A stretch of 64,000 nt of DNA from Chloroflexota bacterium (GTDB taxonomy: Bacteria > Chloroflexota > Anaerolineae > Anaerolineales > Villigracilaceae), in the NCBI GenBank assembly GCA_016235445.1, contig JACRLB010000007.1:62001-126000 (forward strand), in the 5' to 3' direction. Positions 8,435-17,354 of the stretch are shown here, piece by piece. Position numbers and translations under genes: made by a program. Each line of letters begins with the position of its first letter. Position 1 is the stretch's first letter. Under the pieces are notes generated by a model. It ran no database searches and was not told where the DNA came from. It worked only from the letters and a program-made list of their open reading frames with translations.

Positions 8435-9670
8435 CTAACGACCGCCGATAACGGCTACATAGTTTGTGACCCATTCATGGTAAGGCACACATTCCTGGGA
8501 GCCATCCGAACAAGTTGAGGTGGGAGTGCGCCACCAGATAATCTTGTCGAAATCTTCAGAGCCATTAAGTTTACAACCATCGGGACCCAGGAGATCATTC
8601 CCTTCGCAGGCATCAAGGCGGACTGGGATATTGCTGAACCAGGAAGCCAAATCACCCTGAAATTTGGGGTTAAGCGACCATTCCATCCATGCATAGGCAC
8701 AGTTGGGATGAGCAGAATCTACATGCAACATGGTGGTATCTGCCCAACCCGTGGCGCCTTCAACAGGGACAACTTTTTCAATTGGCTGAGCGCTAAAATA
8801 CTTCAGGTAATTTGCCTGGAAGGGCCAGGAACCAGAGACTGCCACGCCTTCATTGGTAAAGTCATCCATCTGGATGAATGCATCGTGCCAGTAGCGGTTG
8901 ATCAACGTGCGTTGCTGACGCAGAAGCTCAATCGCCGCATTAAATTGATCACGGGTCAAAGCATAGGGATCGTTGATGCCAAGTTCGGGCTTTGTGGCCT
9001 TCAAATACAAAGCCGCATCTGCAACATAGATCGGGCCGTCATAAGCCTGAACCCGCCCCTTGTTGGATTCACCGTCCGGCAGGGTTGTTTCTTCGAACAC
9101 AACACTCCAGCTTGTGGGAGGCTCAGCGCCAAAAACGTCCGAGTTGTACATCAAAACATTTTGGCCGGAAGAATACGGCACGCCATAGTGAACGCCATCC
9201 ACGGTATGCCAGGCGGCATCCTGCAAGCGCGGGTCAATTTTATCGTAGCTGGGGATGCGGGAAATATCAATCACCTGAACACGTCCGCCGGAGATCAGGC
9301 GGTTCGAGGCGTCGCCGGAAGCGGTCACCAGATCGAAACCACCCTCATTCATCAAAGCAACCATTTCATCCGAAGTGGCGGCTGTCTTCACCGAAACCAT
9401 ACAACCTGTGTTCGCCTCGAATTCAGTCACCCAATCATAGTTGGGGTCGGTTTCACCGCGCTCGATATAACCAGCCCAGGCAACAATGGAAAGCGCGCCT
9501 TCGAGATCAGTGGAAGGCGCTTCCGTTGCCACTGGAGCCTCCGTAGCGGCCACAGGAGCTTCCGTCTCAGCGGCGGGAGCCTCCGTCACAACAGGGGCCG
9601 CGCCACAGGCGGCGAGCACAAAGCTGGCAAGGACAAACAGAACCATCAAGTTAAAAGCAAACTTTTTCAT
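8435..9670 (-). CDS. potD: Polyamine-type ABC transporter substrate-binding lipoprotein
   Basis: A 411-residue binding protein. The N-terminus is a lipoprotein signal (MKKFAFNLMVLFVLASFVL, then AAC with the lipidated Cys), followed by a low-complexity linker rich in repeated TEAP units and then a periplasmic binding fold starting with LSIVAWAGYIERGE. PotD/PotF-like features include the early W-x-G-Y strand. The TEAP linker is typical of Chloroflexota binding proteins. The ATG at 9670 is preceded by AGGAGAG; an upstream in-frame extension to 9748 lacks signal character. It is the first gene of the importer operon, expressed from the promoter at 9804-9831. Confidence 0.92.
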   Translation of the reverse strand: MKKFAFNLMVLFVLASFVLAACGAAPVVTEAPAAETEAPVAATEAPVATEAPSTDLEGALSIVAWAGYIERGETDPNYDWVTEFEANTGCMVSVKTAATSDEMVALMNEGGFDLVTASGDASNRLISGGRVQVIDISRIPSYDKIDPRLQDAAWHTVDGVHYGVPYSSGQNVLMYNSDVFGAEPPTSWSVVFEETTLPDGESNKGRVQAYDGPIYVADAALYLKATKPELGINDPYALTRDQFNAAIELLRQQRTLINRYWHDAFIQMDDFTNEGVAVSGSWPFQANYLKYFSAQPIEKVVPVEGATGWADTTMLHVDSAHPNCAYAWMEWSLNPKFQGDLASWFSNIPVRLDACEGNDLLGPDGCKLNGSEDFDKIIWWRTPTSTCSDGSQECVPYHEWVTNYVAVIGGR

Positions 9671-9803
9671 TTTCTCTCTCCTATTAAGTTGGGTACTACA
9701 ACATCCAGACAAAATCAAACCAGCCCTGCCCCAGCCACCTCCTTCCATGTAAACATAAGTACACCTGCGCTAAAAATTAGATACGAACTGTCCTCTTCCA
9801 ATA

Positions 9804-9831
9804 ATTATATAAGGGGAAGATTGAAAGTCAA
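9804..9831 (-). promoter_or_regulatory. Sigma70-type promoter of the potDABC operon
   Basis: On the minus strand a -35 box TTGACT (9826-9831) and a -10 box TATAAT (9804-9809) are separated by 16 bp. Transcription would start near 9797, leaving a leader of about 125 bases before potD. The 300-bp gap 9671-9971 otherwise holds only this and the candidate -10 for the divergent acyl-CoA dehydrogenase. Confidence 0.65.
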
Positions 9832-9936
9832 ACAAAAATTGCCGAATGGGACAATCGCCTCACTCCGCGCCCAAACCTGCCAGCCCACTACCGGCAGAAT
9901 CCACGCGGATAGATTCCCCGTCCTCGCGCAAGGCGG

Positions 9937-9942
9937 TATAAT
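9937..9942 (+). promoter_or_regulatory. Candidate -10 box for the acyl-CoA dehydrogenase gene
   Basis: TATAAT lies 30 bp before the ATG at 9972. No good -35 hexamer is seen at 16-18 bp upstream, so the call rests on the -10 and position alone. Confidence 0.35.
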
Positions 9943-9971
9943 CTCATGAAAACAACCCTGGAGAACAACCA

Positions 9972-11141
9972 ATGACAGACCTGCCCATTCATCCTCTCAG
10001 CGAAGAACACAAAATGCTCCGCGATACGGCGCGTGATTTCGCCCAAAAAGAGATCGCCCCCATCGCGGCAGAATTCGACGAGAGCGGTGAGTTTCCACAT
10101 TCAACGATCAAAAAAATGGGCGAACTGGGGTTTATGGGAATCGAAGCCCCCGAAGAATACGGCGGCGCAGGCATGGACGCTCTCGCCTACGTTCTTGCGC
10201 TCGAAGAAATCTGCAAAGTGGACGCTTCGCATGGCACCATCATGTCGGTCAATAATTCGTTGTACTCACATGGCATTCTAAAATTTGGCACCGAAGAGCA
10301 AAAGAAAAAATTTGTCACCCCCGTCGCCTCCGGTAAAGCCATTGGCGCGTACTCCCTCACCGAACCACAAAGCGGCTCCGACGCCGGCACAATGAAAAGC
10401 CGCGCCACCCGTGATGGGGATTTCTACATTTTGAACGGAAGCAAATCCTGGGTCACCAGCGGGCCAGTGGCAAATTACTTTGTCGTCTTCATGATGACAG
10501 ACCCCGGGAAAAAGCAAAAAGGCGTATCCGCATTTTTGGTGGAAGGCAATACGCCCGGTCTCGTGCGCGGAAAAAAGGAACCCAAACTCGGCATCCGCGC
10601 CTCCGCAACCAGTGAGGTGATCTTTGAGAATTGCCGCATCCCCATCGAAAATCGACTCGGCGGGGAAGGCGAAGGCTTCAAGATCGCCATGACCGTTTTG
10701 GATGCAGGCCGCATCGGAATTGCCACGCAAGCGCTTGGGATTGCAGAAGCTGCCTACGAAGCCGCGAGGCAGTACGCGGGTCAGAGAGAGGCGTTTGGTC
10801 AACCGATTGGAGCGTTCCAGGGCATAGGCTTCAAAATCGCAGATATGAAGACCCGCATCGAAGCATCCCGCCTGCTGACCTACAACGCCGCGATTGCAAA
10901 AGAAAAAGCCAAGGCAACCAACGGACGGTATTCGCTGGAAGCATCCATGGCGAAATTATTTGCATCCGAAACCGCCATGTTCGTCACCCACCAGGCCGTG
11001 CAAATTCACGGCGGCATGGGCTACAGCAAGGAACTTCCCATCGAACGCTATTTCCGCGACGCAAAGATCACCGAAATTTACGAAGGCACAAGCGAAATTC
11101 AACGGCTGGTGATATCGCGCATGGAAACCAATCTTCGGTAG
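9972..11141 (+). CDS. Acyl-CoA dehydrogenase (short-chain/butyryl-CoA type)
   Basis: A complete 389-residue acyl-CoA dehydrogenase, the usual length of the family. Visible features are the N-terminal helical domain, the FAD-binding strand YSLTEPQSGSDAGTMKS (about residue 125), the middle beta domain, AYEAARQYAGQREAFGQPIG near 260, QIHGGMGYSKE near 345 and EIYEGTSEIQRLV near 372, with the catalytic Glu before G-T-S. It most resembles butyryl/short-chain enzymes of anaerobes that donate electrons to ETF. It starts a plus-strand group; the next gene begins 10 bp later but encodes an unrelated membrane protein. Confidence 0.94.
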   Translation: MTDLPIHPLSEEHKMLRDTARDFAQKEIAPIAAEFDESGEFPHSTIKKMGELGFMGIEAPEEYGGAGMDALAYVLALEEICKVDASHGTIMSVNNSLYSHGILKFGTEEQKKKFVTPVASGKAIGAYSLTEPQSGSDAGTMKSRATRDGDFYILNGSKSWVTSGPVANYFVVFMMTDPGKKQKGVSAFLVEGNTPGLVRGKKEPKLGIRASATSEVIFENCRIPIENRLGGEGEGFKIAMTVLDAGRIGIATQALGIAEAAYEAARQYAGQREAFGQPIGAFQGIGFKIADMKTRIEASRLLTYNAAIAKEKAKATNGRYSLEASMAKLFASETAMFVTHQAVQIHGGMGYSKELPIERYFRDAKITEIYEGTSEIQRLVISRMETNLR

Positions 11142-11151
11142 GAAAACCCCA

Positions 11152-13377
11152 ATGTCTTTGACGCAGATTTTTTTGATCGCCGCAATCATTATTGCCGCTG
11201 TAATTTTGGATTGGCTGTTGATTAAATGGCTGAAAAAAAAGCAGGGGACTGCCATTGAAATCAACACTTTATTCAGTGTAGTAAAACAAAAAACGGCCCT
11301 TCGGATCGCCCGGCGGAAGAGCGAAAAAAACTCGGCGTCTGAAGATGAAGGCCTGCCCCAACAAACTCCACAACCCCAAAGTCAGCCGGGAGTATCGAGC
11401 ATAATGAGTTCGCCGATTCGCAACACCACACTGCGCATTCTTGGGTTTATTCTATCCGCCGGATTGACCATCGTTGGAATCACATTCATGCGAAGGCAGG
11501 AAATCGCAACAGGCATAAGCTTGCTGGCTGTAGCCCTGCCGCTTTTTTTATCAGTCGTTCGCTCTATTGAAAAAAACCCGCTCACTGACGATGAAATTAC
11601 CCTGTTGAAACCATATCTCTCCCCGGGGTTACTCTTCCTGGCAACAATAAGCCTGACCGTTGCGCTTGTTTTCAACGTTACAGACTTCGCCCGCACCCAA
11701 AAGCTGGACTACACCGCAACAGTCGAATGGTTATTAAGTATTCTCAGCCTCACGATCGGTATTCTCTGGGTTTCGAAATGGAAACCCATTCACCCCCGGT
11801 ATATTTGGGAATGGATTAAAGCGAATAAGGCTGAATTCAGTTTAGCGACTGTGGTCATGGCCGCCGGATTGATCATCCGCATGATGGCTTTGACCGACCA
11901 CCCCTATCCATGGTCCGGCGATGAAGCCTCGGTTGGGTTAGACGCGCTCCGCCTTATGAATGGCGCGGTTACAAATTTATTCGACACAAGCTGGTCTGGC
12001 CAGCCGAACATTTCTTTTCTTCCCACTTCTTTCAGTATGCTGATTTTCGGAAAAACCATGTTTGCCGTAAAAATGGTAAGCGTTATAACGGGAACCCTCA
12101 GCATCCTAACGCTTTACCTTCTGGCGCGAGAATGGTTTGGGGCTGAAATTGCATTAATTGCCAGCGGTTTTCTGGTTGCCTATCCCTTCCACTTGCAATT
12201 CAGCCGCATCGGAGTAGACAATATCTTCGACTGTCTGATGGCGCCACTTGTGATCTGGCTCGTTTTCCGCGCTGCCCGGCTTAAGAGTTTGCCTGCCTAT
12301 CTTCTGGCGGGTATTGCCAGTGGACTAACCATTTACACCTACGTGGGTACAAGGCTCGTTTTGGCAATGGGGGTCGGCACAATCGTATATTTCGCGATCA
12401 AGCAAAAGGGTTATCTGAAAAACAACCTGTCACAGTTGGGAACATATTTGGCCGGGCTGGTCGTCACAGCCGCTCCCATGGCAACCTTTTTTATCAAACG
12501 TCCAGACCTATTCATGACGCGGCTTGGGCAGGAGGGCATCTTCCTCAACGGCTGGCTGGCCTCCCAGGTGGAACAGACCGATCAAAGCGCCCTGCAGATT
12601 CTGCTTGATCAGTTTTTAAAGACAACCCTGGTTTTCTTCGCCCAAAACGCGGGAAGTAATTTTCTGAATTTTGATCGTCCGTATCTGACAACATTGGGGG
12701 CGGCTTTCTTTTTAATCGGGATTACAGCCAGTTTCCGCTATTTCTTCGAAGAACGCTACTTCATTCTACAAATGTGGTTCTGGTCTGTGATGACACTGGG
12801 CGGCTTCCTGACAGTGAGCCCGCCTGCAAACACGCGGCTTCTTATGACAATTCCCGCAACAGGCTTATTCATAGCCCTGGGCGCAATACAAATATCCAAT
12901 GTTATGTTAAATTTGAAATTCAAACAAACATGGGTCTATGGCTTGAATTTCATTCTAATACTGGCGCTTGCATACCAAAACCTGTCTTTCTATTTTGGCT
13001 CTTATTGGCAGGGAAGATTTTTCCAGGACGCCAGCGGTGAATTAGGTATGGAGACTGGATTGGAACTGCAAAAACTTGGAGAAAATTACGATTATTATTT
13101 ATTTGGACTGCCGCGAATTTTTGCCGGCTTCCCGACCACTGATTTTCTAACCCCGCGAAATCCAAAATTTGATTTGAACGCAGAGTCGATCCCCGAATTA
13201 TCCCTTAATCCGAAACGAGGCGCGTTTTTCGTGGCCATACCAGAAAACCAGGAATTGCTTCAACAAGTGATGGAAAAATTCCCAGGCGGGTCTTATGAAG
13301 CGATTAAACGCAGAATGGACAGCGAGGTTCTGTATTATGCTTATATTTTGCCCCCTACTGCCATCGTTACCCCATAA
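11152..13377 (+). CDS. Large GT39/GT-C-like membrane glycosyltransferase
   Basis: A 741-residue membrane protein. It has one N-terminal helix (residues 1-22), a charged cytoplasmic stretch, then many transmembrane segments. The key loop PYPWSGDEASVGLDALRLM (about residues 254-272) carries the acidic GDEA motif of ArnT/PMT-type transferases, and HLQFSRIGVDNIFDC follows near 348, the region conserved in GT39. It would transfer sugars from a polyprenyl phosphate donor on the outer face of the membrane. The GT2 gene at 13513 could supply such a donor. The acceptor is unknown. Confidence 0.78.
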   Translation: MSLTQIFLIAAIIIAAVILDWLLIKWLKKKQGTAIEINTLFSVVKQKTALRIARRKSEKNSASEDEGLPQQTPQPQSQPGVSSIMSSPIRNTTLRILGFILSAGLTIVGITFMRRQEIATGISLLAVALPLFLSVVRSIEKNPLTDDEITLLKPYLSPGLLFLATISLTVALVFNVTDFARTQKLDYTATVEWLLSILSLTIGILWVSKWKPIHPRYIWEWIKANKAEFSLATVVMAAGLIIRMMALTDHPYPWSGDEASVGLDALRLMNGAVTNLFDTSWSGQPNISFLPTSFSMLIFGKTMFAVKMVSVITGTLSILTLYLLAREWFGAEIALIASGFLVAYPFHLQFSRIGVDNIFDCLMAPLVIWLVFRAARLKSLPAYLLAGIASGLTIYTYVGTRLVLAMGVGTIVYFAIKQKGYLKNNLSQLGTYLAGLVVTAAPMATFFIKRPDLFMTRLGQEGIFLNGWLASQVEQTDQSALQILLDQFLKTTLVFFAQNAGSNFLNFDRPYLTTLGAAFFLIGITASFRYFFEERYFILQMWFWSVMTLGGFLTVSPPANTRLLMTIPATGLFIALGAIQISNVMLNLKFKQTWVYGLNFILILALAYQNLSFYFGSYWQGRFFQDASGELGMETGLELQKLGENYDYYLFGLPRIFAGFPTTDFLTPRNPKFDLNAESIPELSLNPKRGAFFVAIPENQELLQQVMEKFPGGSYEAIKRRMDSEVLYYAYILPPTAIVTP

Positions 13378-13401
13378 GGTCTTGAAATTTTGATTACAGA
13401 G

Positions 13402-13512
13402 TCATAAACCGAACGGCTGGCCTGGCTTAAGGCTCGAACTCCCCCACATCCACGGCGTGGACGGACAGCCCCTGTACTGGTTCTACAAATACAAAGCGGC
13501 CCATAAATTTAA
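13402..13512 (+). pseudogene. Possible gene remnant between the GT-C and GT2 genes
   Basis: The 135-bp spacer contains an open stretch in one frame that reads like protein (LELPHIHGVDGQPLYWFYKY) but has no start codon and no partner. It runs into the next gene in another frame. It may be the relic of a deleted gene. This rests on appearance only and could be chance. Confidence 0.2.
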
Positions 13513-14532
13513 ATGTCCAAGAAAAACAAACAACCTCCAACACTCTCCATCATCCTGCCCGCCTACAATGAAGGGGCGCATATTTTCGCCAACCTCATGG
13601 CAGTTTGCGGTTCGATAAAAAAGGCCAATTTCGAGATCATCGTCGTGGACGATGGCAGCAGCGACAACACCTTCTCCGAAACCAGACGCGCCGCAAAAGC
13701 AAGGTACCCCGTCAAAGTAATTCGCAATGAAGCCAATCTCGGCAAAGGCGCTTCACTATTTCGCGGATTCGAAGAAGCCAAAGGTGAACTCATCGCCTTT
13801 TTGGATGCAGACCTCGAAATCGCCCCCCACCACATAGTAAAATTGCAGGCCGTCATGAAAAAGACCGGCGCCGACGCAGTCATCGGAATCAAAGACACGC
13901 TTGCAAATCGTTTCCCACTCCCGCGCCAGATCACCAGCGCAGTCTACCGTCACAGCATTGGGTTTCTGTTTGGCCTTAACTTCACCGACACCCAAACAGG
14001 CATCAAACTCTTCAAGCGAGAAGTATTAGAAGCCGCCGCCCCGCGCCTGAGCATCAGCCGCTTCGCCTTCGACATCGAATTGCTGGTCGCCGCATCCCGC
14101 TTCGGTTACCAGATCGTCGAGCATCCAGTCGAAGTTACCTACCAGCGCAAAGGCGGCATGGGACGCATGAAATTGAGTCATCTGGCTGGCACATTTTTCG
14201 ACACCCTTGCTGTATACTTTCGCGCAAGTTTTTGGCGCTGGCTGGAGCCAAGCTACGGCACACAATTCTGGATGATTGTTTTTGTATTTGGAGTTTTTCT
14301 GGCAGGCGTTGGCTTTTCAAAACTCCTCACCCCGGTCATCCTCAACCCGCCATTCAACGAAATCGCGCGCATCATCTTTTTACAATTTCTCCCCACAACC
14401 CTTCGGGATAAATTACTTGCAACAGGCGGCACACTCATGCTGCTCCTTGCATTGATCCAATTAAACAAAAGTCTACTAAACGCCTTCGCCCGCAGAGACC
14501 GTGGCGACCTGGCAGGGATACTCAGAAAATGA
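13513..14532 (+). CDS. GT2 glycosyltransferase, polyprenyl-phosphate sugar synthase type
   Basis: A 339-residue family 2 glycosyltransferase. The N-terminal GT-A fold shows SIILPAYNEG (about residue 12), VVDDGSSDNT near 43 and the metal-binding LDADLE near 97, as in dolichyl-phosphate mannose/glucose synthases. Two hydrophobic C-terminal segments (about 250-275 and 300-320) anchor it. It would make a lipid-linked sugar for the neighbouring GT-C protein. Its stop overlaps the start of the methyltransferase gene (ATGA), so the two are translationally coupled. Confidence 0.88.
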   Translation: MSKKNKQPPTLSIILPAYNEGAHIFANLMAVCGSIKKANFEIIVVDDGSSDNTFSETRRAAKARYPVKVIRNEANLGKGASLFRGFEEAKGELIAFLDADLEIAPHHIVKLQAVMKKTGADAVIGIKDTLANRFPLPRQITSAVYRHSIGFLFGLNFTDTQTGIKLFKREVLEAAAPRLSISRFAFDIELLVAASRFGYQIVEHPVEVTYQRKGGMGRMKLSHLAGTFFDTLAVYFRASFWRWLEPSYGTQFWMIVFVFGVFLAGVGFSKLLTPVILNPPFNEIARIIFLQFLPTTLRDKLLATGGTLMLLLALIQLNKSLLNAFARRDRGDLAGILRK

Positions 14533-15416
14533 CAAACACCGCTTCACTCTTAAACCTTGAAACTGCCACCTGCCCAATTTGCGGACCCTCCGCCCCGGCA
14601 GTTCTCCGCCACGAATTCCCCCCCCATAAAGTTGTGGACTGTTCCTCCTGCGGTCTTACCTACCTCTCCCCCCGCCTCACTCAGGAAGCCATCCTCAAAC
14701 TATACAAAGATGAAGCCTATTACAACTCAAACATCTCAGGCCAGGGCTATGACGAATACCTCGAAATCAGTGAAAACTGGGTCAAAACGTTTTCACTTCG
14801 CTTGAAACAAATTGCTCCCTACAAATCCACAGGCCGCGCATTGGATATTGGCTGCGGCCCCGGCTACTTTCTCACCGCCGCACAAAGACTCGGCTTCGAT
14901 GTTCACGGTCTCGACCCTTCCGATTACATTGTAGAAATGGCCCAGAAGCAATGGGGTGACCGCATTCAACTCGGCCTCATCGAATCAGCAGACTACCAGC
15001 CAGAAAGTTTCGACCTGATCGTAGCCTTCGACACCTTCGAACATATCTATGATCCAAAGAAATTCCTGAAAGCCATTCATGGATTCTTGAAACTGGGCGG
15101 CGTGCTCGCCATCACCACCCCAGACCCAAGCAGTACACTCTCGAAAGTCTCAGGGAAAAACTGGGTATCCTACAAACTCCCTGAGCACGTTTTCTACTGG
15201 ACGCCCAAAACCATCCGCCGCGTGCTGGAGGAAGATTTTGAAGTGCTTGAAGTCCGCAGTGCAGGGCAATACGCCACGCTTGGTTTTCTATTTCGGCGAA
15301 TATTTCGAATAAGCGGCGCCCCGGGCAAATTCATCACAGCCATTATCAATTTCCTCAATCGCTTCAGCATCTACTCGGATAACGGGTCATTGACCGCCAT
15401 TGCGCGTAAAAAATAA
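14529..15416 (+). CDS. SAM-dependent methyltransferase with N-terminal zinc-ribbon-like motif
   Basis: A 295-residue methyltransferase of the Methyltransf_23 type often found in surface polysaccharide clusters. The N-terminus has two Cys pairs (CPIC near 15, CSSC near 38) that could bind zinc. Motif I is ALDIGCGPGYFLTAA near residue 105 and motif FDTFEHIYDP lies near 172. Coupling to the GT2 gene by a 4-bp overlap suggests it modifies a glycan or glycolipid made by that gene's pathway. Confidence 0.87.
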   Translation: MTNTASLLNLETATCPICGPSAPAVLRHEFPPHKVVDCSSCGLTYLSPRLTQEAILKLYKDEAYYNSNISGQGYDEYLEISENWVKTFSLRLKQIAPYKSTGRALDIGCGPGYFLTAAQRLGFDVHGLDPSDYIVEMAQKQWGDRIQLGLIESADYQPESFDLIVAFDTFEHIYDPKKFLKAIHGFLKLGGVLAITTPDPSSTLSKVSGKNWVSYKLPEHVFYWTPKTIRRVLEEDFEVLEVRSAGQYATLGFLFRRIFRISGAPGKFITAIINFLNRFSIYSDNGSLTAIARKK

Positions 15417-15593
15417 AACATACTGCCTCGGCAACCTCACCAAAAATTTCTGCGTAAGGTGAGGCATTAATATCTAACCAGTGAGATTCTTATTTTTCAC
15501 GGAGCGGCAGGGATTTTCAAGGTCTTCCTTCGCGGGCCTCGTGTTTAATCTCTTTCGCTCGTCCCAGTTGGGGAAAGAGGGATAAAATGAATG

Positions 15594-15704
15594 GGGTGTG
15601 TTTCAAATGAGTTGAAGGATAGAACGTCCCGAAGGTTTTCTCGAAGACTTTGACCCTTTTTCAAACCTTCGGGACGGTTGTTTCAACTGAAATGAAACAC
15701 ACCC
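15594..15704. mobile_element. 111-bp inverted-repeat element with 9-bp target duplication
   Basis: The ends are GGGTGTGTTTCA and TGAAACACACCC. The element is bounded on both sides by the 9-bp direct repeat AAATGAATG (15585-15593 and 15705-15713), the expected footprint of transposition. The centre (15623-15679) is a palindrome CGTCCCGAAGG/CCTTCGGGACG identical in its arms to the REP palindromes beside the transposase gene at 45850. It lies in the 338-bp gap before the small membrane protein gene. The rest of that gap (15417-15584) shows no gene. Confidence 0.72.
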
Positions 15705-15754
15705 AAATGAATGAAAGCAACTATTAAAATTTCACCCGCAGGAGGTAAAACGAA

Positions 15755-16393
15755 ATGGCCAAGGAAAAAGCAGAGAAACCGAAAGTCGAAAAAGAAACAA
15801 ACTCAAAGGATGACATGAGCAACTTTCGCGCAAATTGGGGATGGATTACCACACTCACGATCTATTTTATTGCATTCGGAATCCTTAGTTTGTGGGCTAT
15901 CCTTGCATTTTTCCCTTGCGAGATCGCGGCGGACAAAGCAGTGAACTGCCCAAAAATAGTGGGGTTCATGTTTTGGGAATTCAAGGTATCCGACGAGGCG
16001 CGTATGATCCTGCTTGTGATGATGGCAGGCGGACTCGGAAGCCTCGTTCACGGATTCCGCTCCCTTTTCTGGTACGTGGGTAATCGCGCCTTTGCAAGAA
16101 GCTGGATTCTGATGTATTTCCTCCTGCCCTTCATCGGTTCATCGTTGAGCGTGATCTTCTATTTTGTCCTGCGCGGCGGATTATTCTCGCCAAACGCAAC
16201 CGTGGACGCCGCCAGCCCGTTCGGGTTTATCGGCATGGCGGGTCTCGTTGGCATGTTCTCGAACAGAGCCGCCTTGAAATTACAGGAAATCGCAGAGAGC
16301 GTTTTTTCCACAAAAGAATCCACAAAAGGCAAAGACAACGTGGACAAGGAAACGCTCGAAGCGGAAAAGAAATCCAGAGGAAAGAAAAGCTAA
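15755..16393 (+). CDS. Hypothetical membrane protein, four predicted helices
   Basis: A 212-residue protein of unknown function. The first 30 residues are highly charged (Lys/Glu rich). Four hydrophobic segments follow at about 30-52, 85-100, 118-138 and 155-172, and the last 35 residues are again charged and lysine rich. A loop between helices 1 and 2 has two cysteines (FFPCEIAADKAVNCP). The start is supported by a strong AGGAGGT ribosome site 7 bp upstream. I recognise no family, and the neighbours give no hint. Confidence 0.75.
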   Translation: MAKEKAEKPKVEKETNSKDDMSNFRANWGWITTLTIYFIAFGILSLWAILAFFPCEIAADKAVNCPKIVGFMFWEFKVSDEARMILLVMMAGGLGSLVHGFRSLFWYVGNRAFARSWILMYFLLPFIGSSLSVIFYFVLRGGLFSPNATVDAASPFGFIGMAGLVGMFSNRAALKLQEIAESVFSTKESTKGKDNVDKETLEAEKKSRGKKS

Positions 16394-16419
16394 GCAATAA
16401 CCAAGTGACAGTCACCGTA

Positions 16420-16553
16420 GAGGCTGTTTCTTAACTCTTTTTTGAGGCACGAACAGCACGGAGTAGACTGAATAAAAAAAGCCGCTCTTTTCCGTGTTTT
16501 CCGTTAAATCCGCGTACGAAAAAAGAAACCGCAAGGACTTAAGAAATGCTCTC
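16420..16553. mobile_element. MITE-like element, GTTTCTTAA family, copy 1 (134 bp)
   Basis: A 134-bp element with inverted ends GAGGCTGTTTCTTAA and TTAAGAAATGCTCTC. The interior carries phrases such as CACGGAGTAGACTGAA and CGCTCTTTTCCGT that recur in the copies at 23308-23441 and 54253-54533. No transposase gene is inside, so it is non-autonomous. Flanking duplication is unclear here (TA). Confidence 0.72.
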
Positions 16554-16562
16554 TAAGCCAAA

Positions 16563-16595
16563 AAGTGACAGTCACCTTAAAGGTGACTGTCACTT
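16563..16595. terminator. Perfect hairpin with GGTGACTGTCAC core
   Basis: A 16-bp perfect stem (AAGTGACAGTCACCTT and its complement) with a one-base loop. It shares its core with the hairpin at 5423-5459 and a half-site at 16403-16416. It lies between two convergent genes and could terminate either, or be a dispersed repeat. Confidence 0.45.
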
Positions 16596-16604
16596 GTATT
16601 ACCG

Positions 16605-16724
16605 CTAGCACTCACTAAACCCACAAGCATAGCACTTCCTGCACCCCGCTTCATTCACCGCCTCCACGCACTCAGGACAAATATCCCCGACCTTCATCAT
16701 AGGAGCAGGTTGGCGTTTATTCAT
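16605..16724 (-). CDS. 39-residue zinc-ribbon peptide, duplicate of the NrdJ C-terminal tail
   Basis: This reading frame encodes [19 protein letters not shown] followed by a tail ending in [13 protein letters not shown]. The tail is nearly identical to the last 30 residues of the ribonucleotide reductase encoded about 1 kb away (stop at 17642), including both Cys pairs. The ATG (16724) lies inside the last codons of the PIN gene in another frame (ATGAATAA overlap), which is the layout of a coupled gene. It may be a functional small zinc-ribbon protein, or a decayed duplicate left by insertion of the PIN/antitoxin pair. The cysteines and the frame are intact, which argues against simple decay. 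Confidence 0.5.
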   Translation of the reverse strand: MNKRQPAPMMKVGDICPECVEAVNEAGCRKCYACGFSEC

Positions 16725-17127
16725 TTGATTCCAGCCAATTAATAAACTCGCGTCCCGAGATAACGGGAATGGATCGGAATTCTTTGAGATCGAGCAGGTG
16801 GCTGTCTCCGCTTACGATAAAGTCAACTTTTCCAGCAATGGCCGCCTCAAGAAATTTATCATCTTTGGGGTCGGCCTCAACGAATTGGATTCGTTCCTCG
16901 GTAGCAACAAATTCTGAAAACTGATAAAGGTAACGCGCGATCTTATCTATTGTTTCCTGTTTCAACCTGAATTTAGGGCGGTTGAGAACTTCAAAATATT
17001 CGCTGAGAATGTCACTTGTGACGATGACGGTAAACTTCCCATCATTCCATCTTTCCAGAATCAAAACCAGCGCGCCGCCCAACGCGCTGGAAATAACGAT
17101 ATTGGTATCCAGAACCACACGCTTCAT
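16717..17127 (-). CDS. PIN-domain toxin (VapC-like ribonuclease)
   Basis: A 136-residue PIN-family protein of the 'putative toxin-antitoxin system toxin component' group. It starts [13 protein letters not shown] with the first catalytic Asp (D7) and has conserved acidic residues in the [12 protein letters not shown] and [12 protein letters not shown] segments, which would bind the metal of an RNase. The start overlaps the upstream antitoxin gene by 4 bp, the usual toxin-antitoxin arrangement. Its 3' end overlaps the 39-codon NrdJ-tail copy. Confidence 0.87.
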   Translation of the reverse strand: MKRVVLDTNIVISSALGGALVLILERWNDGKFTVIVTSDILSEYFEVLNRPKFRLKQETIDKIARYLYQFSEFVATEERIQFVEADPKDDKFLEAAIAGKVDFIVSGDSHLLDLKEFRSIPVISGREFINWLESNE

Positions 17128-17354
17128 TTGCCATCCCGCACAGCGCGAATTTCAGCTTCAATATCTTCCTGGGTAATGTCATATTTTTCCGCAGTGGCGC
17201 GTGCGTCTTCGAGGGCATCCTTGAAATCCTCCCTGACCTTTTCTTCATTTGGCAAACTAATCTTGAGAAAGCGGACAAATGCCAAAACATCCACCTGACG
17301 AGATTCCGGCAGGGTGGCAACTTCACGTAAAAGAGTTTGTTCAAAAGTGGTCAT
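17124..17354 (-). CDS. Antitoxin of the PIN toxin
   Basis: A 76-residue protein with an N-terminal helical part (LLREVATLPESRQVDVLAFVRFLK) like DUF2281-type antitoxins and an acidic C-terminal tail ending [10 protein letters not shown], which would bind the toxin. It is directly upstream of and overlaps the PIN gene. No clear ribbon-helix-helix or AbrB motif is visible, so the DNA-binding mode is uncertain. Confidence 0.72.
   Translation of the reverse strand: MTTFEQTLLREVATLPESRQVDVLAFVRFLKISLPNEEKVREDFKDALEDARATAEKYDITQEDIEAEIRAVRDGK

Noticed and set aside
8708-9949. 413-codon open frame opposite the potD gene
   Set aside because: It is antisense to a well-supported lipoprotein gene, has no recognisable domain and crosses the operon promoter; it is open because of base composition.
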